The notes: generated from the sequence alone by a model not told the origin. DNA of 64,000 nt from Bacillota bacterium (GCA_016281935.1 JAEEJN010000038.1:1-64000), one strand, 5' to 3'. Counted from the first letter of the stretch, positions 9,560 through 18,675 are shown. Numbers and translations: made by a program.

Positions 9560-10743
9560 CAGCCGGGAAGATCCCGTTTTCCCTGATCGTCAAACCTGCG
9601 GGTTCACGGTGCAATCTGCATTGCCGCTACTGTTATTATCTGGAAAAGTCCAAGTATTCTTCCCATGAGCGTCAGACGGTCATGGGAGACGATCTCCTGG
9701 AGGCCATGATCGTTCAGGCAATCCAGGGAAATCCGGGCCCCGTCGTGTCCTTTACCTGGCATGGCGGGGAACCGACCCTGGCGGGCCTTGATTTCTATCG
9801 AAAGGCTGTGGCATTCGAAAAGAAACACCTGCCGCGTGGCTGGCAGGCCTGGAACAATCTGCAGACGAACGGTCTTCTTCTGGATAATGAATGGTGCCGT
9901 TTTCTCCAGAAAGAGCATTTTGATGTCGGATTGAGCATCGACGGGACTGAAACTGTACATGATACCAATCGTGTCGATCTTGGCGGAAACGGTACCTGGA
10001 AGAGAGTAAGGGAATCCTGCAGACGTCTGCAGCGGACAGGCGTGCAGCCGGATCTTCTCTGCACAGTGACTTCTGCTTCCGCAGCCGATCCGGTCGGCGT
10101 ATACCGTTCTCTCCGGGAACTGGATACGGGGTGGATCCAATTCATCCCTGTGGTCGTATATCGGGAAGACGGTACTTTGACGGAGGAATCCGTTACGCCT
10201 GAAGCTTACGGAGATTTTCTTACTGCGGTTTTTGACGAATGGATGACGAACGATCTGGGCCGGCTCGATGTGCAGCTGTTTGCGGAATGTGCGAAAGTCT
10301 GGGCAGGCGGCTCGGCTGCCGTATGTACGATGGCTCCGACCTGCGGTCAGGTCCTTGTCGTGGAGGAAGACGGTGCCGTGTATGCCTGCGATCATTATGT
10401 GGATTCCGAACACAGACTGGGCAGCCTGGAACGCGATCGCCTTGACGATCTGGCTCACGGATCTTTTCAGCGTGCATTTGGACTCTCGAAACAGGATTCT
10501 CTGACAGAGACCTGTAAGCATTGCCCCTATTTGTCTGTCTGTTCCGGCGGATGCCCCAAAGACAGAACGGTAAAAGGGCCGGCAGGGGAAAAGGGACATT
10601 ATCTGCTCTGTCCAGGGCTTCTTCGCTTTTTTGCTCATGCTGAGCCCCGACTCAGAGAGATGATGAGGCTGTCCGGGGAGGGACGAACACCTGCGGAGAT
10701 CATGGAACGGATGAGAATCAATGGAAACAATATGCCCGGCTGA
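9556..10743 (+). CDS. Radical SAM protein, anaerobic sulfatase-maturating enzyme (anSME) type with SPASM domain
   Basis: CNLHCRYCYYLEK radical SAM cluster; WHGGEPTLAG; C-terminal CKHCPYLSVCSGGCPKDR SPASM cysteines; ATGA overlap with DLH gene. Confidence 0.88.
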   Translation: MTAGKIPFSLIVKPAGSRCNLHCRYCYYLEKSKYSSHERQTVMGDDLLEAMIVQAIQGNPGPVVSFTWHGGEPTLAGLDFYRKAVAFEKKHLPRGWQAWNNLQTNGLLLDNEWCRFLQKEHFDVGLSIDGTETVHDTNRVDLGGNGTWKRVRESCRRLQRTGVQPDLLCTVTSASAADPVGVYRSLRELDTGWIQFIPVVVYREDGTLTEESVTPEAYGDFLTAVFDEWMTNDLGRLDVQLFAECAKVWAGGSAAVCTMAPTCGQVLVVEEDGAVYACDHYVDSEHRLGSLERDRLDDLAHGSFQRAFGLSKQDSLTETCKHCPYLSVCSGGCPKDRTVKGPAGEKGHYLLCPGLLRFFAHAEPRLREMMRLSGEGRTPAEIMERMRINGNNMPG

Positions 10744-10759
10744 CGAGTCGGGCTTTTTT
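10734..10759 (+). terminator. Rho-independent terminator overlapping the anSME stop codon
   Basis: GCCCGGCT-GACG-AGTCGGGC TTTTTT. Confidence 0.75.
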
Positions 10760-10930
10760 GATTGAGGGATTCTGAAACGGCTCTGATCCTGTGAGGTTCG
10801 GAGATGAAAATGACAGAGTATGCATGTGATTATGCATAATTCGGTCTGTATTTCGAATTTTAAGGAACAATTGTGCAATAACAAGCGCCTGAATATGGCT
10901 GAATTCACAAAAAGTTTTATTTTTTTGGGA

Positions 10931-10959
10931 TTGACAGAAAATGAATGCAAGAGTAAAAT
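10931..10959 (+). promoter_or_regulatory. Sigma70/sigmaA-type promoter of the importer operon
   Basis: TTGACA, 17-bp spacer, TAAAAT; ~60 nt upstream of the SBP start codon. Confidence 0.75.
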
Positions 10960-11022
10960 ACATACATTGATATGAACGGGACATTTATGCCCGTTTGTAT
11001 AAAATTTATTAGGAGGAACAAC

Positions 11023-12930
11023 ATGAGTAGGAAAATGAAGCTCGTTGCTGCCCTGCTTGCCGTCATGATGCTTGTTGGCGTGCTGGCCGGCTGCAAAGCG
11101 AACACTCCTGCCAACACTGTTTCCGGTCAGCAGATCACCGGTTCTACTACTGAACTGTCTGGTGACTGGGGCAACGCGTGGTGGACGAACAACGCGGCCG
11201 ATAATGACGTTCGCAGCCTGATGAACGGTTACGGCACTGTCGTCGTCAACCAGACCGGCGAGTACTTCTTCGATCCCACCGTTGTTGCTGAGCATTCCGA
11301 TTCTACCGATGCTGACGGCAACAAGACCTTCACCATGAAGATCAACAAGGGTCTGAAGTACAACGACGGCAAAGAGATCACCGCGAAGGACTATGTGGCT
11401 TACATGCTGCTGGCCTATTCTCCCATCATCAAGGATATGGGCGGTAAGGTCACTCCTTCCCAGGTCTACGGCGCTGCGGCCTATCAGGCCGGCGAAGCCA
11501 CTGAACTTGCCGGCGTCCGTCTGCTGGGCGACCTCGAGTTCTCCGTGACCATCAATGCCGACTTCCTGCCTTACTTCTACGACATCACCTATGCTGGCGT
11601 GTCTCCTCTGCCCATGCAGATGTGGCTGCCTGAAGGTGTTGACGTGAAGGATGACGGCAACGGCGCTTACTTCACCGGCCTGGATGCCGACAAGGCTAAG
11701 GAGACCGTTGAAAAGGCCCGTTACCTGAGCGAGAAGCGCGTCTGCTCCGGCCCCTATCAGCTGGAGAGCTTTGACCAGTCTTCCCTGCAGGCGGTCCTGA
11801 CCGTGAACCCCAACTATGCCGGCAACTTTGAAGGCCAGAAGGCTTCCATCGCCAAGGTCATCTATGTCAAGGTTATCACCGAGACCGAATTCGATCAGCT
11901 CTCCACCGGCCAGGTGGACGTCCTGCAGACTCTGTCTGACGGCGAAGAGATCGACAAGGCTCTGGACCTTGAGGCCAAGGGCGGCTTCAAAACTGCTAAC
12001 TATCTGCGCGCCGGCTACGGCAAGCTGATGTTCCAGTGCGACTTCGGTCCCACCCAGTTCATCGGTGTCCGTCATGCCATCGCTTACCTGCTTGACCGCA
12101 ACGACTTCGCCACCACCTTCACCGGCGGTTACGGATCCGTGGTGCACGGCCCCTATGGCCTGGCCATGTGGATGTATGAGAAAGGCGAAGAGGAGCTCAA
12201 CGCCAAGCTGAACACCTACACCTATTCTCTGGATTCCGCTATCAAGGAACTCGAAGAAGCCGGATTCACCCTGAACGAGAAGGGCGAACCCTATGCCGGC
12301 GAAGGCCCGCGCTATAAGAAGGTCACTGCTGAAGAGGCTGGCGACTATGCTCATAACGTGACCCTGGACGACGGCACCATCCTGATGCCCTGCATCATCG
12401 AGTGGTCTTCTTCCGAGAACAACCCCGTGTCTGAGCTGCTGGCTGTCAAACTGGCCAACACCGAAGCCACCAAGAGCGCCGGCGTCGTCATCAACCAGCA
12501 CGTGATGACCTTCACCGAGCTCCTGAACTACATGTATCGTGACTCTTCTCAGGGCGACCAGTACGCCGTGCCCACCTATGGCATGTACAACCTGGCCACC
12601 AACTTCAGCCCCGTGTATGACATGTCCTACAGCTGGACTTCCGATCCCGAGCTGGTCGCTCAGGGATACAACACCAACTTCCTGTTCGACGACAAGCTGG
12701 ATAAGCTGTCCATGGACATGGTGTACGGCGTTGAATCCGGCGACAATGATACCTATCTGAAGCTCTGGCTCGAATACATTGAGCGCTGGAACGAGCTGCT
12801 GCCCGAAGTGCCGCTGTACTCCAATGACTATCACGACGTGTATGCCGACAAGTTCGATCATTACGACGTGTCCTCTTACTGGAGCAGCATCGATCAGCTG
12901 CCCTATATGACCGCGAAAGCCGAGAAGTAA
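11023..12930 (+). CDS. ABC transporter substrate-binding lipoprotein, SBP_bac_5 (peptide/oligosaccharide) family
   Basis: Signal peptide with lipobox LAGC; FTMKINKGLKYNDGKEITAKDYVAYMLL; AGGAGG RBS before MSRK. Confidence 0.88.
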   Translation: MSRKMKLVAALLAVMMLVGVLAGCKANTPANTVSGQQITGSTTELSGDWGNAWWTNNAADNDVRSLMNGYGTVVVNQTGEYFFDPTVVAEHSDSTDADGNKTFTMKINKGLKYNDGKEITAKDYVAYMLLAYSPIIKDMGGKVTPSQVYGAAAYQAGEATELAGVRLLGDLEFSVTINADFLPYFYDITYAGVSPLPMQMWLPEGVDVKDDGNGAYFTGLDADKAKETVEKARYLSEKRVCSGPYQLESFDQSSLQAVLTVNPNYAGNFEGQKASIAKVIYVKVITETEFDQLSTGQVDVLQTLSDGEEIDKALDLEAKGGFKTANYLRAGYGKLMFQCDFGPTQFIGVRHAIAYLLDRNDFATTFTGGYGSVVHGPYGLAMWMYEKGEEELNAKLNTYTYSLDSAIKELEEAGFTLNEKGEPYAGEGPRYKKVTAEEAGDYAHNVTLDDGTILMPCIIEWSSSENNPVSELLAVKLANTEATKSAGVVINQHVMTFTELLNYMYRDSSQGDQYAVPTYGMYNLATNFSPVYDMSYSWTSDPELVAQGYNTNFLFDDKLDKLSMDMVYGVESGDNDTYLKLWLEYIERWNELLPEVPLYSNDYHDVYADKFDHYDVSSYWSSIDQLPYMTAKAEK

Positions 12931-12948
12931 TCGAATCATCCAGACCAA

Positions 12949-12976
12949 GCAGGGCGGGGGATTCCCCCCGTCCTGC
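12949..12976 (+). other. Strong intercistronic hairpin without T-tract
   Basis: GCAGGGCGGGGG-ATT-CCCCCCGTCCTGC between SBP gene and permease. Confidence 0.7.
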
Positions 12977-13056
12977 ATTTCTTCGAAGAAAAACAGTTTT
13001 ATCAGTTAAAGCAGCAAAGGGCTACAGCCTGATGCGAGGAAGGCGGAATCAAGGTT

Positions 13057-14043
13057 ATGGCAAAATACATTCTTAAACGTTTGGCGTATATGCTGGTCGT
13101 ATTCACGATCATCGCCGCGCTGATGTTTTTCCTGTATAACCTGATCCCAGGCGATCCGGCCCGTGCCGAAGTTGAGGCTTTGAAGAGTACGCTCAAACCT
13201 GAACAGTATGAACAGATGTATCAGGAAGCACGCGCCAGACTTGGATTGGATCAGCCGATGGTGGTCAGATTCTTCAAGTGGTACTTCGGTATCTGGACAG
13301 GCCATTTCGGCTTCTCCAACTATTACAAGGCCAACGTCATCGATATCGTGAAGGAGCCCATGATGAACACCCTGTTCATCAATATCTTCTCCACCTTCCT
13401 GGCATTAGGCTGCACGATTCCTCTGGGTATCTACTGTGCTGTACATCAGCAGAGCAAATTCGACCAGGGCGTGCAGGTGGGTACGATCGTCGGGTATTCC
13501 ATTCCCGGCTACATCATCGCTCTGATCTTCATTTACATCTTCTCCGTTACACTGCGCTGGTTCCCGGTTTCGGGATCCAAAGCTCCCGGATCGAGCCTCA
13601 CGGGATTCCCGGCACTGATGGAGAGACTCTATTACATCTGTCTGCCTCTGATCGTAATGACGTTCAGTGCTCTTGGCGGCATGACACGTTATGTCCGCGC
13701 TGCCATGATTGATGCTCTCAGCATGGATTACATCAGGACCGCAAGAGCGAAGGGCCTTCGCGAAAAGGTCGTCATCTATTCGCATGCATGGCGCAACGCA
13801 CTTCTTCCCGTCATCACGCTGATCATAGGATGGTTCCTGGGAATCTTCTCCGGATCCATCATCATCGAGAACACGTTCAACCTGAACGGCATGGGCCAGT
13901 TGTACTACAAAGGCCTGACGAACCAGGACTATGAACTCGTTCTTGCGATGCAGATGTTCTATACAGCCGTATCCCTGGTCGGAGCTCTGCTGATCGACTT
14001 GAGTTACGGCCTGGTCGACCCGCGCGTCCGCGTCAACAAGTAA
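13057..14043 (+). CDS. ABC transporter permease, DppB/OppB type
   Basis: YILKRLAYMLVVF...LIPGDPA; EAA-type loop DYIRTARAKGLREKVVI. Confidence 0.92.
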   Translation: MAKYILKRLAYMLVVFTIIAALMFFLYNLIPGDPARAEVEALKSTLKPEQYEQMYQEARARLGLDQPMVVRFFKWYFGIWTGHFGFSNYYKANVIDIVKEPMMNTLFINIFSTFLALGCTIPLGIYCAVHQQSKFDQGVQVGTIVGYSIPGYIIALIFIYIFSVTLRWFPVSGSKAPGSSLTGFPALMERLYYICLPLIVMTFSALGGMTRYVRAAMIDALSMDYIRTARAKGLREKVVIYSHAWRNALLPVITLIIGWFLGIFSGSIIIENTFNLNGMGQLYYKGLTNQDYELVLAMQMFYTAVSLVGALLIDLSYGLVDPRVRVNK

Positions 14044-14053
14044 GGAGGAAAAG

Positions 14054-15883
14054 ATGGCTGAAGAAAAGAAAAAAGGTTTCTTCTCTTTCCTCCGTTTTGG
14101 AAAGAAGAAAGAAGTCGATATCTTCCAGGAAGAACAGGTGCAGAGCCCGCTTCGCACCATCATTTCCAATTTCCTGCACAATCGTATCGCCATGACGGGT
14201 CTGATCGTGTTCCTTGCGATCTTCGTATTCGTCATGATCGGCCCCCACATCTGGATCCTGGATCTGGGGTATGAGGACAATACGCAGGTCAACGTAGCCC
14301 CCGGCCTCGATATGATGAGTTATCCCAGAGCGCTTGTAAACGAAGGCGTGCAGAAGATTGCCGTCGGCAATACCTTCTCTGTGGGCCTTTCCAAGGAAGG
14401 ACACGTATATACCTGGGGCAAGACGAAGATCACTGAAGTCGTCGATATCCGCGAGATTCCTGAAGAAGTGAAAAAAGCGACGATCATCGATATCGCCGCA
14501 GGCCAGGACCACGTCGTGGCTGTGGATGATAAAGGCAAGGTCTATGTCTGGGGCAATACCCGTCAGGGACAGAACAAAGTCCCGAGCGAGATGATGCAGC
14601 TTGAGAACGGCGACCGGATCAAGCAGATGTCTGCCGGTTATCAGGCGTCCGTTGCCGTTACGGAACAGGGAAAGCTATTTGTCTGGGGCAATGCCAACAT
14701 CTTTGATGCAAAGATCAACAGTGCCGTGAAGGAAAAGCTGATTGAAAAAGCAGTCTGCACTTCCTATGCATACATCGTTCTGACGAAGGATGGCCAGGTG
14801 CTGTATCCCGGATTTGAGTCCAATGCTTTCTCCAATATCCCCGAGAGCCTGTCTTCCGGAGTTGTGGATATTGCCGCTTCTTCCCAGACTGTTGCTGCTC
14901 TGAAAGCGGACGGCACTGTCGTGGTTTGGGGCAACTCCTCCAACGGTGAGGATTTGCTTCCTGATTTCCCGTCCAAGATCATTAATATCGAAGGTGGTCG
15001 TCTGCATTATTCCGCACTCATGGAAAACGGTGACGTCATCAGCTGGGGCAGCAATAAGAACGGACAGATCAACCTGCCGGCAAGCGTCAACTCCGGCGAA
15101 AAGCTCGTCAATGTTTTCGTGGGAAACAACCAGAACTACGGAATCACCGAATCCGGAAAGATCAAGACATGGGGTCATGTAGGTTACCTGATGGGGACCG
15201 ACAACCTCGGCCGTGATATCCTGACACGCCTCGTCAACGGCGGCAGAATGACCATGACCGTCGGTGCGGTTTCCGTTGCCATCTCTCTTGTCATCGGCGT
15301 TGTGTTCGGTTCACTGGCCGGATACTTCGGAGGCAAGGTCGACATGATCATCATGCGTGTGTCCGAAGTGGTCGGCGGTCTGCCGTTCCTCCCGTTTGCA
15401 ATGATTCTGTCTGCCATCGTACAGGCGACGATGAACCAGACACAGAGAATCTACATGATCATGGTGGTCCTGGGCGTTCTGTCCTGGCCCGGACTGTGCC
15501 GTCTCGTACGTGCGCAGATCCTGGCTGCCCGTGAAGAGGAATTCGTCACGGCAGCAAAGGCCATGGGTGTCGAAGAGCTCCAGATCGTATTCAAACATAT
15601 CCTTCCCAATGTTCTGTCCATCATCGTCGTTAACGCGACACTGGACTTTGCCACATGCATGCTGACGGAATCTTCGCTGTCCTATCTCGGATTCGGCGTA
15701 GCTCCGCCGCAGCCCACCTGGGGCAACATGCTGACCGGCGCCAACAACTCGGTCGTGATCCAGCAGTACTGGTGGCGTTGGGTATTCCCCTCCGCGATCT
15801 TCGGTCTGTGCACGATCTGCATCAATACTATCGGCGACGGCCTGCGCGACGCGATCGACCCCAAGAGCGATCGTCAGAGATAG
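14054..15883 (+). CDS. ABC transporter permease, DppC/OppC type, with an inserted RCC1-like seven-repeat beta-propeller
   Basis: N-terminal TM1 (IAMTGLIVFLAIFVFVMIGPHIW), seven RCC1-like repeats aa ~92-375, then canonical GTDNLGRDILTRLVNGG...EEFVTAAKAMGVEELQIVFKHILPN. Confidence 0.93.
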   Translation: MAEEKKKGFFSFLRFGKKKEVDIFQEEQVQSPLRTIISNFLHNRIAMTGLIVFLAIFVFVMIGPHIWILDLGYEDNTQVNVAPGLDMMSYPRALVNEGVQKIAVGNTFSVGLSKEGHVYTWGKTKITEVVDIREIPEEVKKATIIDIAAGQDHVVAVDDKGKVYVWGNTRQGQNKVPSEMMQLENGDRIKQMSAGYQASVAVTEQGKLFVWGNANIFDAKINSAVKEKLIEKAVCTSYAYIVLTKDGQVLYPGFESNAFSNIPESLSSGVVDIAASSQTVAALKADGTVVVWGNSSNGEDLLPDFPSKIINIEGGRLHYSALMENGDVISWGSNKNGQINLPASVNSGEKLVNVFVGNNQNYGITESGKIKTWGHVGYLMGTDNLGRDILTRLVNGGRMTMTVGAVSVAISLVIGVVFGSLAGYFGGKVDMIIMRVSEVVGGLPFLPFAMILSAIVQATMNQTQRIYMIMVVLGVLSWPGLCRLVRAQILAAREEEFVTAAKAMGVEELQIVFKHILPNVLSIIVVNATLDFATCMLTESSLSYLGFGVAPPQPTWGNMLTGANNSVVIQQYWWRWVFPSAIFGLCTICINTIGDGLRDAIDPKSDRQR

Positions 15884-15893
15884 GAGGTAGAAA

Positions 15894-16883
15894 ATGGCAT
15901 TATTGGAAATGCGTGATTTGCACACCTATTTCAAGACCAAGCGCGGTATCGTGAAGGCAGTCAACGGTGTGTCCTACAGCGTAGAAGCCGGAAGAACTCT
16001 CGGCGTAGTCGGTGAGTCCGGTTCAGGAAAATCCGTATCCGCCATGAGCATGCTGAGGCTTCTTGACGGCAACGGCTATATCGACAGCGGTGAGATCATT
16101 TTCGATGGCAGGGATCTGACGAAGATCTCCATGAACGATATGTATAAGGTCCGCGGGAACGAGATTTCGGTAATCTTCCAGGAACCCATGACGTCCCTGA
16201 ATCCCGTGTTCACCGTCGAAAAGCAGCTCAGTGAGCCTTTCATGATCCATCAGGGCATGAACAAGAAGGAAGCGGCGATCAAGAGCGTTGAGATGCTCTC
16301 CGACGTTAAGATCCCGAATCCTGAAGTTGTGGCGAAGCAGTATCCCCACCAGCTCTCCGGCGGTATGCGTCAGCGTGTCATGATCGCCATGGCACTGGCC
16401 TGCAAACCCAAGCTTCTGATTGCGGACGAGCCCACAACGGCCCTGGACGTGACGATTCAGGCGCAGATCCTGCGTCTTATGAATGATTTGAAGGCCGAAC
16501 ACGGTACTTCGATCCTGTTCATTACTCATGACCTCGGTGTTATCAACCAGATGGCGGATGATGTTGCGGTCATGTACTGCGGACAGGTCGTGGAGAAAGC
16601 ACCTGCCCGGACTATCTTCAGTCCTTCCACCCGTTTCTCCCATCCTTATACTCAGGGCCTCATGGATTCCATCCCGCGCCTTGACACTCCGGCAAACGTC
16701 CGTCTGGATGCAATTCCCGGTGCTGTTCCTCATCCGCTGGATCTCCCCAAGGGCTGCAAGTTCGCACCTCGCTGCAAGTACTGCACGAAGCGCTGCATGG
16801 AAGAAGAGCCGGAACTGGTGGATATCTCGGACGAGCAGCAGATCCGCTGCTTCTATCCGGAAAAGGAGGCAAGGAATGGATAA
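15894..16883 (+). CDS. ABC transporter ATP-binding protein, DppD/OppD type
   Basis: Walker A GESGSGKS, LSGGMRQR signature, LLIADEPTTALD; C-terminal oligo-HPY Cys motif CKFAPRCKYCTKRC. Confidence 0.93.
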   Translation: MALLEMRDLHTYFKTKRGIVKAVNGVSYSVEAGRTLGVVGESGSGKSVSAMSMLRLLDGNGYIDSGEIIFDGRDLTKISMNDMYKVRGNEISVIFQEPMTSLNPVFTVEKQLSEPFMIHQGMNKKEAAIKSVEMLSDVKIPNPEVVAKQYPHQLSGGMRQRVMIAMALACKPKLLIADEPTTALDVTIQAQILRLMNDLKAEHGTSILFITHDLGVINQMADDVAVMYCGQVVEKAPARTIFSPSTRFSHPYTQGLMDSIPRLDTPANVRLDAIPGAVPHPLDLPKGCKFAPRCKYCTKRCMEEEPELVDISDEQQIRCFYPEKEARNG

Positions 16884-18399
16884 CAAGAAGGTACTGCTGC
16901 GCATCAGCAACCTGAAGCAGTATTTCCCCCTGCCTCAGCGCGGACTTTACGTCAAGGCGAACGACGGCATCACACTGGACATTTATGAGGGCGAAGTCTT
17001 CGGCCTCGTAGGTGAATCCGGATGCGGTAAGTCCACTCTCGGCCGTACGATCCTTCAGCTCTACAAACAGACGGATGGCCGTACCATGTACTATGGCCGT
17101 ACGATCGATTCTCTGGCACCTAAGTACGTCATCCGTACGATCAAGACCCTTGATAAGCAGCGCAAGAAGCTCGCTTCTCTTGAGGCTGCCCGCGATAAGA
17201 TGCAGGCTGAGTACGATGCCCTGACGACGGACAAAGCCCGTTTCGCCATGAAGGACAATCTTGATCAGGCAATCAAGGCTGCAAACGATGCCCTGCTTGA
17301 TATGGCCAATATCGTCGGCGGCTTCATGATCGTTGACGATCTGGAACCTGTAAAGGCGATCTTCACTGAAGAATACAACAAATCGCTGGAACTGCATAAT
17401 CTTGAGCTCAAGCGTCAGAAGGCCCAGCTTAAATACGATTCTGCTGCCTACCGCGTTGACAACAAAGGTCAGGAGAAATATCGTCCCGCTATGGAACGTG
17501 CTAAGGCGGAACTGGACGCGATCGATGCCAGCATCGAAAAGGTTCAGAAAGAAATCGATGAGGTCCGCAGACGCATCGATGAGATGCGCACCAAGTATGC
17601 GGATAATGAGGAATTCCAGAAGCTTGAAGAGCTCCGTGACGACGGTATCGATCTGGCCCGTCTGGACTATAACGAGATGCGTCAGGTCCGTTCGGATATG
17701 CAGCTCATCTTCCAGGATCCCTATTCTTCATTGAATCCCCGTATGACGGTCGGCCAGATCGTCGGCGAAGGCATGCTGGCACATGAATACTTCGACAAGA
17801 ACGACGATCGGATGCAGGAAGAGATCCTGCGGGTCATGGATGAATGCGGACTTGCGCCTTATTTCCTCCACCGCTATCCGCATCAGTTCTCCGGAGGCCA
17901 GCGTCAGCGTATCGGTATCGCGCGCGCTCTCGCAGTGCGGCCCCGTTTCGTTGTCTGCGATGAAGCTGTTTCCGCATTGGACGTGTCGATCCAGTCCCAG
18001 ATCATTAATCTGCTTCAGGATCTTCGCGATAAGCAGAATCTGACCTATATGTTCATCACACACGATCTGTCCGTTGTGAAATACATCTCGGACCGTATCG
18101 GCGTCATGTATCTGGGTGCCATGGTGGAACTCTCCGATTCCCAGGAGATGTTCGATCATCCGCTGCATCCCTATACGGAAGCTCTGCTTTCCGCCATCCC
18201 GACGACGGATGAAGAAGCTAAGGAGCTGGTGATCCTTGAGGGCGATATCCCGAGCCCCGTGAATCCCCCTAAAGGCTGCAAGTTCAATACGCGCTGCCGC
18301 TACTGCACTGAGATTTGCACGAAGGTCACTCCGGAATGGATCGAAGTCCGTCCGAACCACTTCGTCGCATGCCATCATATCCTGGAGAAGAATCTGTAA
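16876..18399 (+). CDS. ABC transporter ATP-binding protein, DppF/OppF type, with ~180-aa charged coiled-coil-like insertion
   Basis: Walker A GESGCGKST (aa ~46-54), insertion aa ~83-262, then RSDMQLIFQDPYSSLNPRMTVG, FSGGQRQRIGIARAL, CKFNTRCRYCTEIC; AAAGGAGGCAAGGA RBS before ATG 16876. Confidence 0.92.
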   Translation: MDNKKVLLRISNLKQYFPLPQRGLYVKANDGITLDIYEGEVFGLVGESGCGKSTLGRTILQLYKQTDGRTMYYGRTIDSLAPKYVIRTIKTLDKQRKKLASLEAARDKMQAEYDALTTDKARFAMKDNLDQAIKAANDALLDMANIVGGFMIVDDLEPVKAIFTEEYNKSLELHNLELKRQKAQLKYDSAAYRVDNKGQEKYRPAMERAKAELDAIDASIEKVQKEIDEVRRRIDEMRTKYADNEEFQKLEELRDDGIDLARLDYNEMRQVRSDMQLIFQDPYSSLNPRMTVGQIVGEGMLAHEYFDKNDDRMQEEILRVMDECGLAPYFLHRYPHQFSGGQRQRIGIARALAVRPRFVVCDEAVSALDVSIQSQIINLLQDLRDKQNLTYMFITHDLSVVKYISDRIGVMYLGAMVELSDSQEMFDHPLHPYTEALLSAIPTTDEEAKELVILEGDIPSPVNPPKGCKFNTRCRYCTEICTKVTPEWIEVRPNHFVACHHILEKNL

Positions 18400-18630
18400 A
18401 TGGATATCTTTCTCGCGTTCAAGAACAGCGTGAAGCGGGCGCTTTCATGGCTGCATGCTGACAAGGAGAAACGCAGAGAACAGGAGACGGAGAATGTCGA
18501 TATGTCCCAGCAGTTGGAAAAGGGCGACATTCCGGCCATGATCATCTCCGCCTTGATCGTGATCCTGCCCGTAGCACTTCTGGCTCTGCTGATCCTGGCT
18601 CTGTTCGGCTGGTTCTTCTTCGTACGCTGA
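18400..18630 (+). CDS. Small single-pass membrane protein encoded immediately after the DppF-type gene
   Basis: ATG directly abuts the DppF TAA; charged N-terminal half, C-terminal helix MIISALIVILPVALLALLILALFGWFFFV. Confidence 0.75.
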   Translation: MDIFLAFKNSVKRALSWLHADKEKRREQETENVDMSQQLEKGDIPAMIISALIVILPVALLALLILALFGWFFFVR

Positions 18631-18644
18631 TCGAAACTGTTACC

Positions 18645-18675
18645 AAACCGTCCCATTCGGGACGGTTTTCTTTTT
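18645..18675 (+). terminator. Rho-independent terminator of the importer operon
   Basis: AAACCGTCCC-ATTC-GGGACGGTTT TCTTTTT. Confidence 0.8.

Noticed and set aside
9604-12978. 1124-aa ORF antisense to anSME and SBP genes
   Set aside because: Spans two well-supported opposite genes and their terminator and promoter; low-complexity mirror translation
16528-16875. 116-aa N-terminal extension of the DppF-type ORF
   Set aside because: Overlaps the DppD gene out of frame; true start is ATG 16876 with a good RBS
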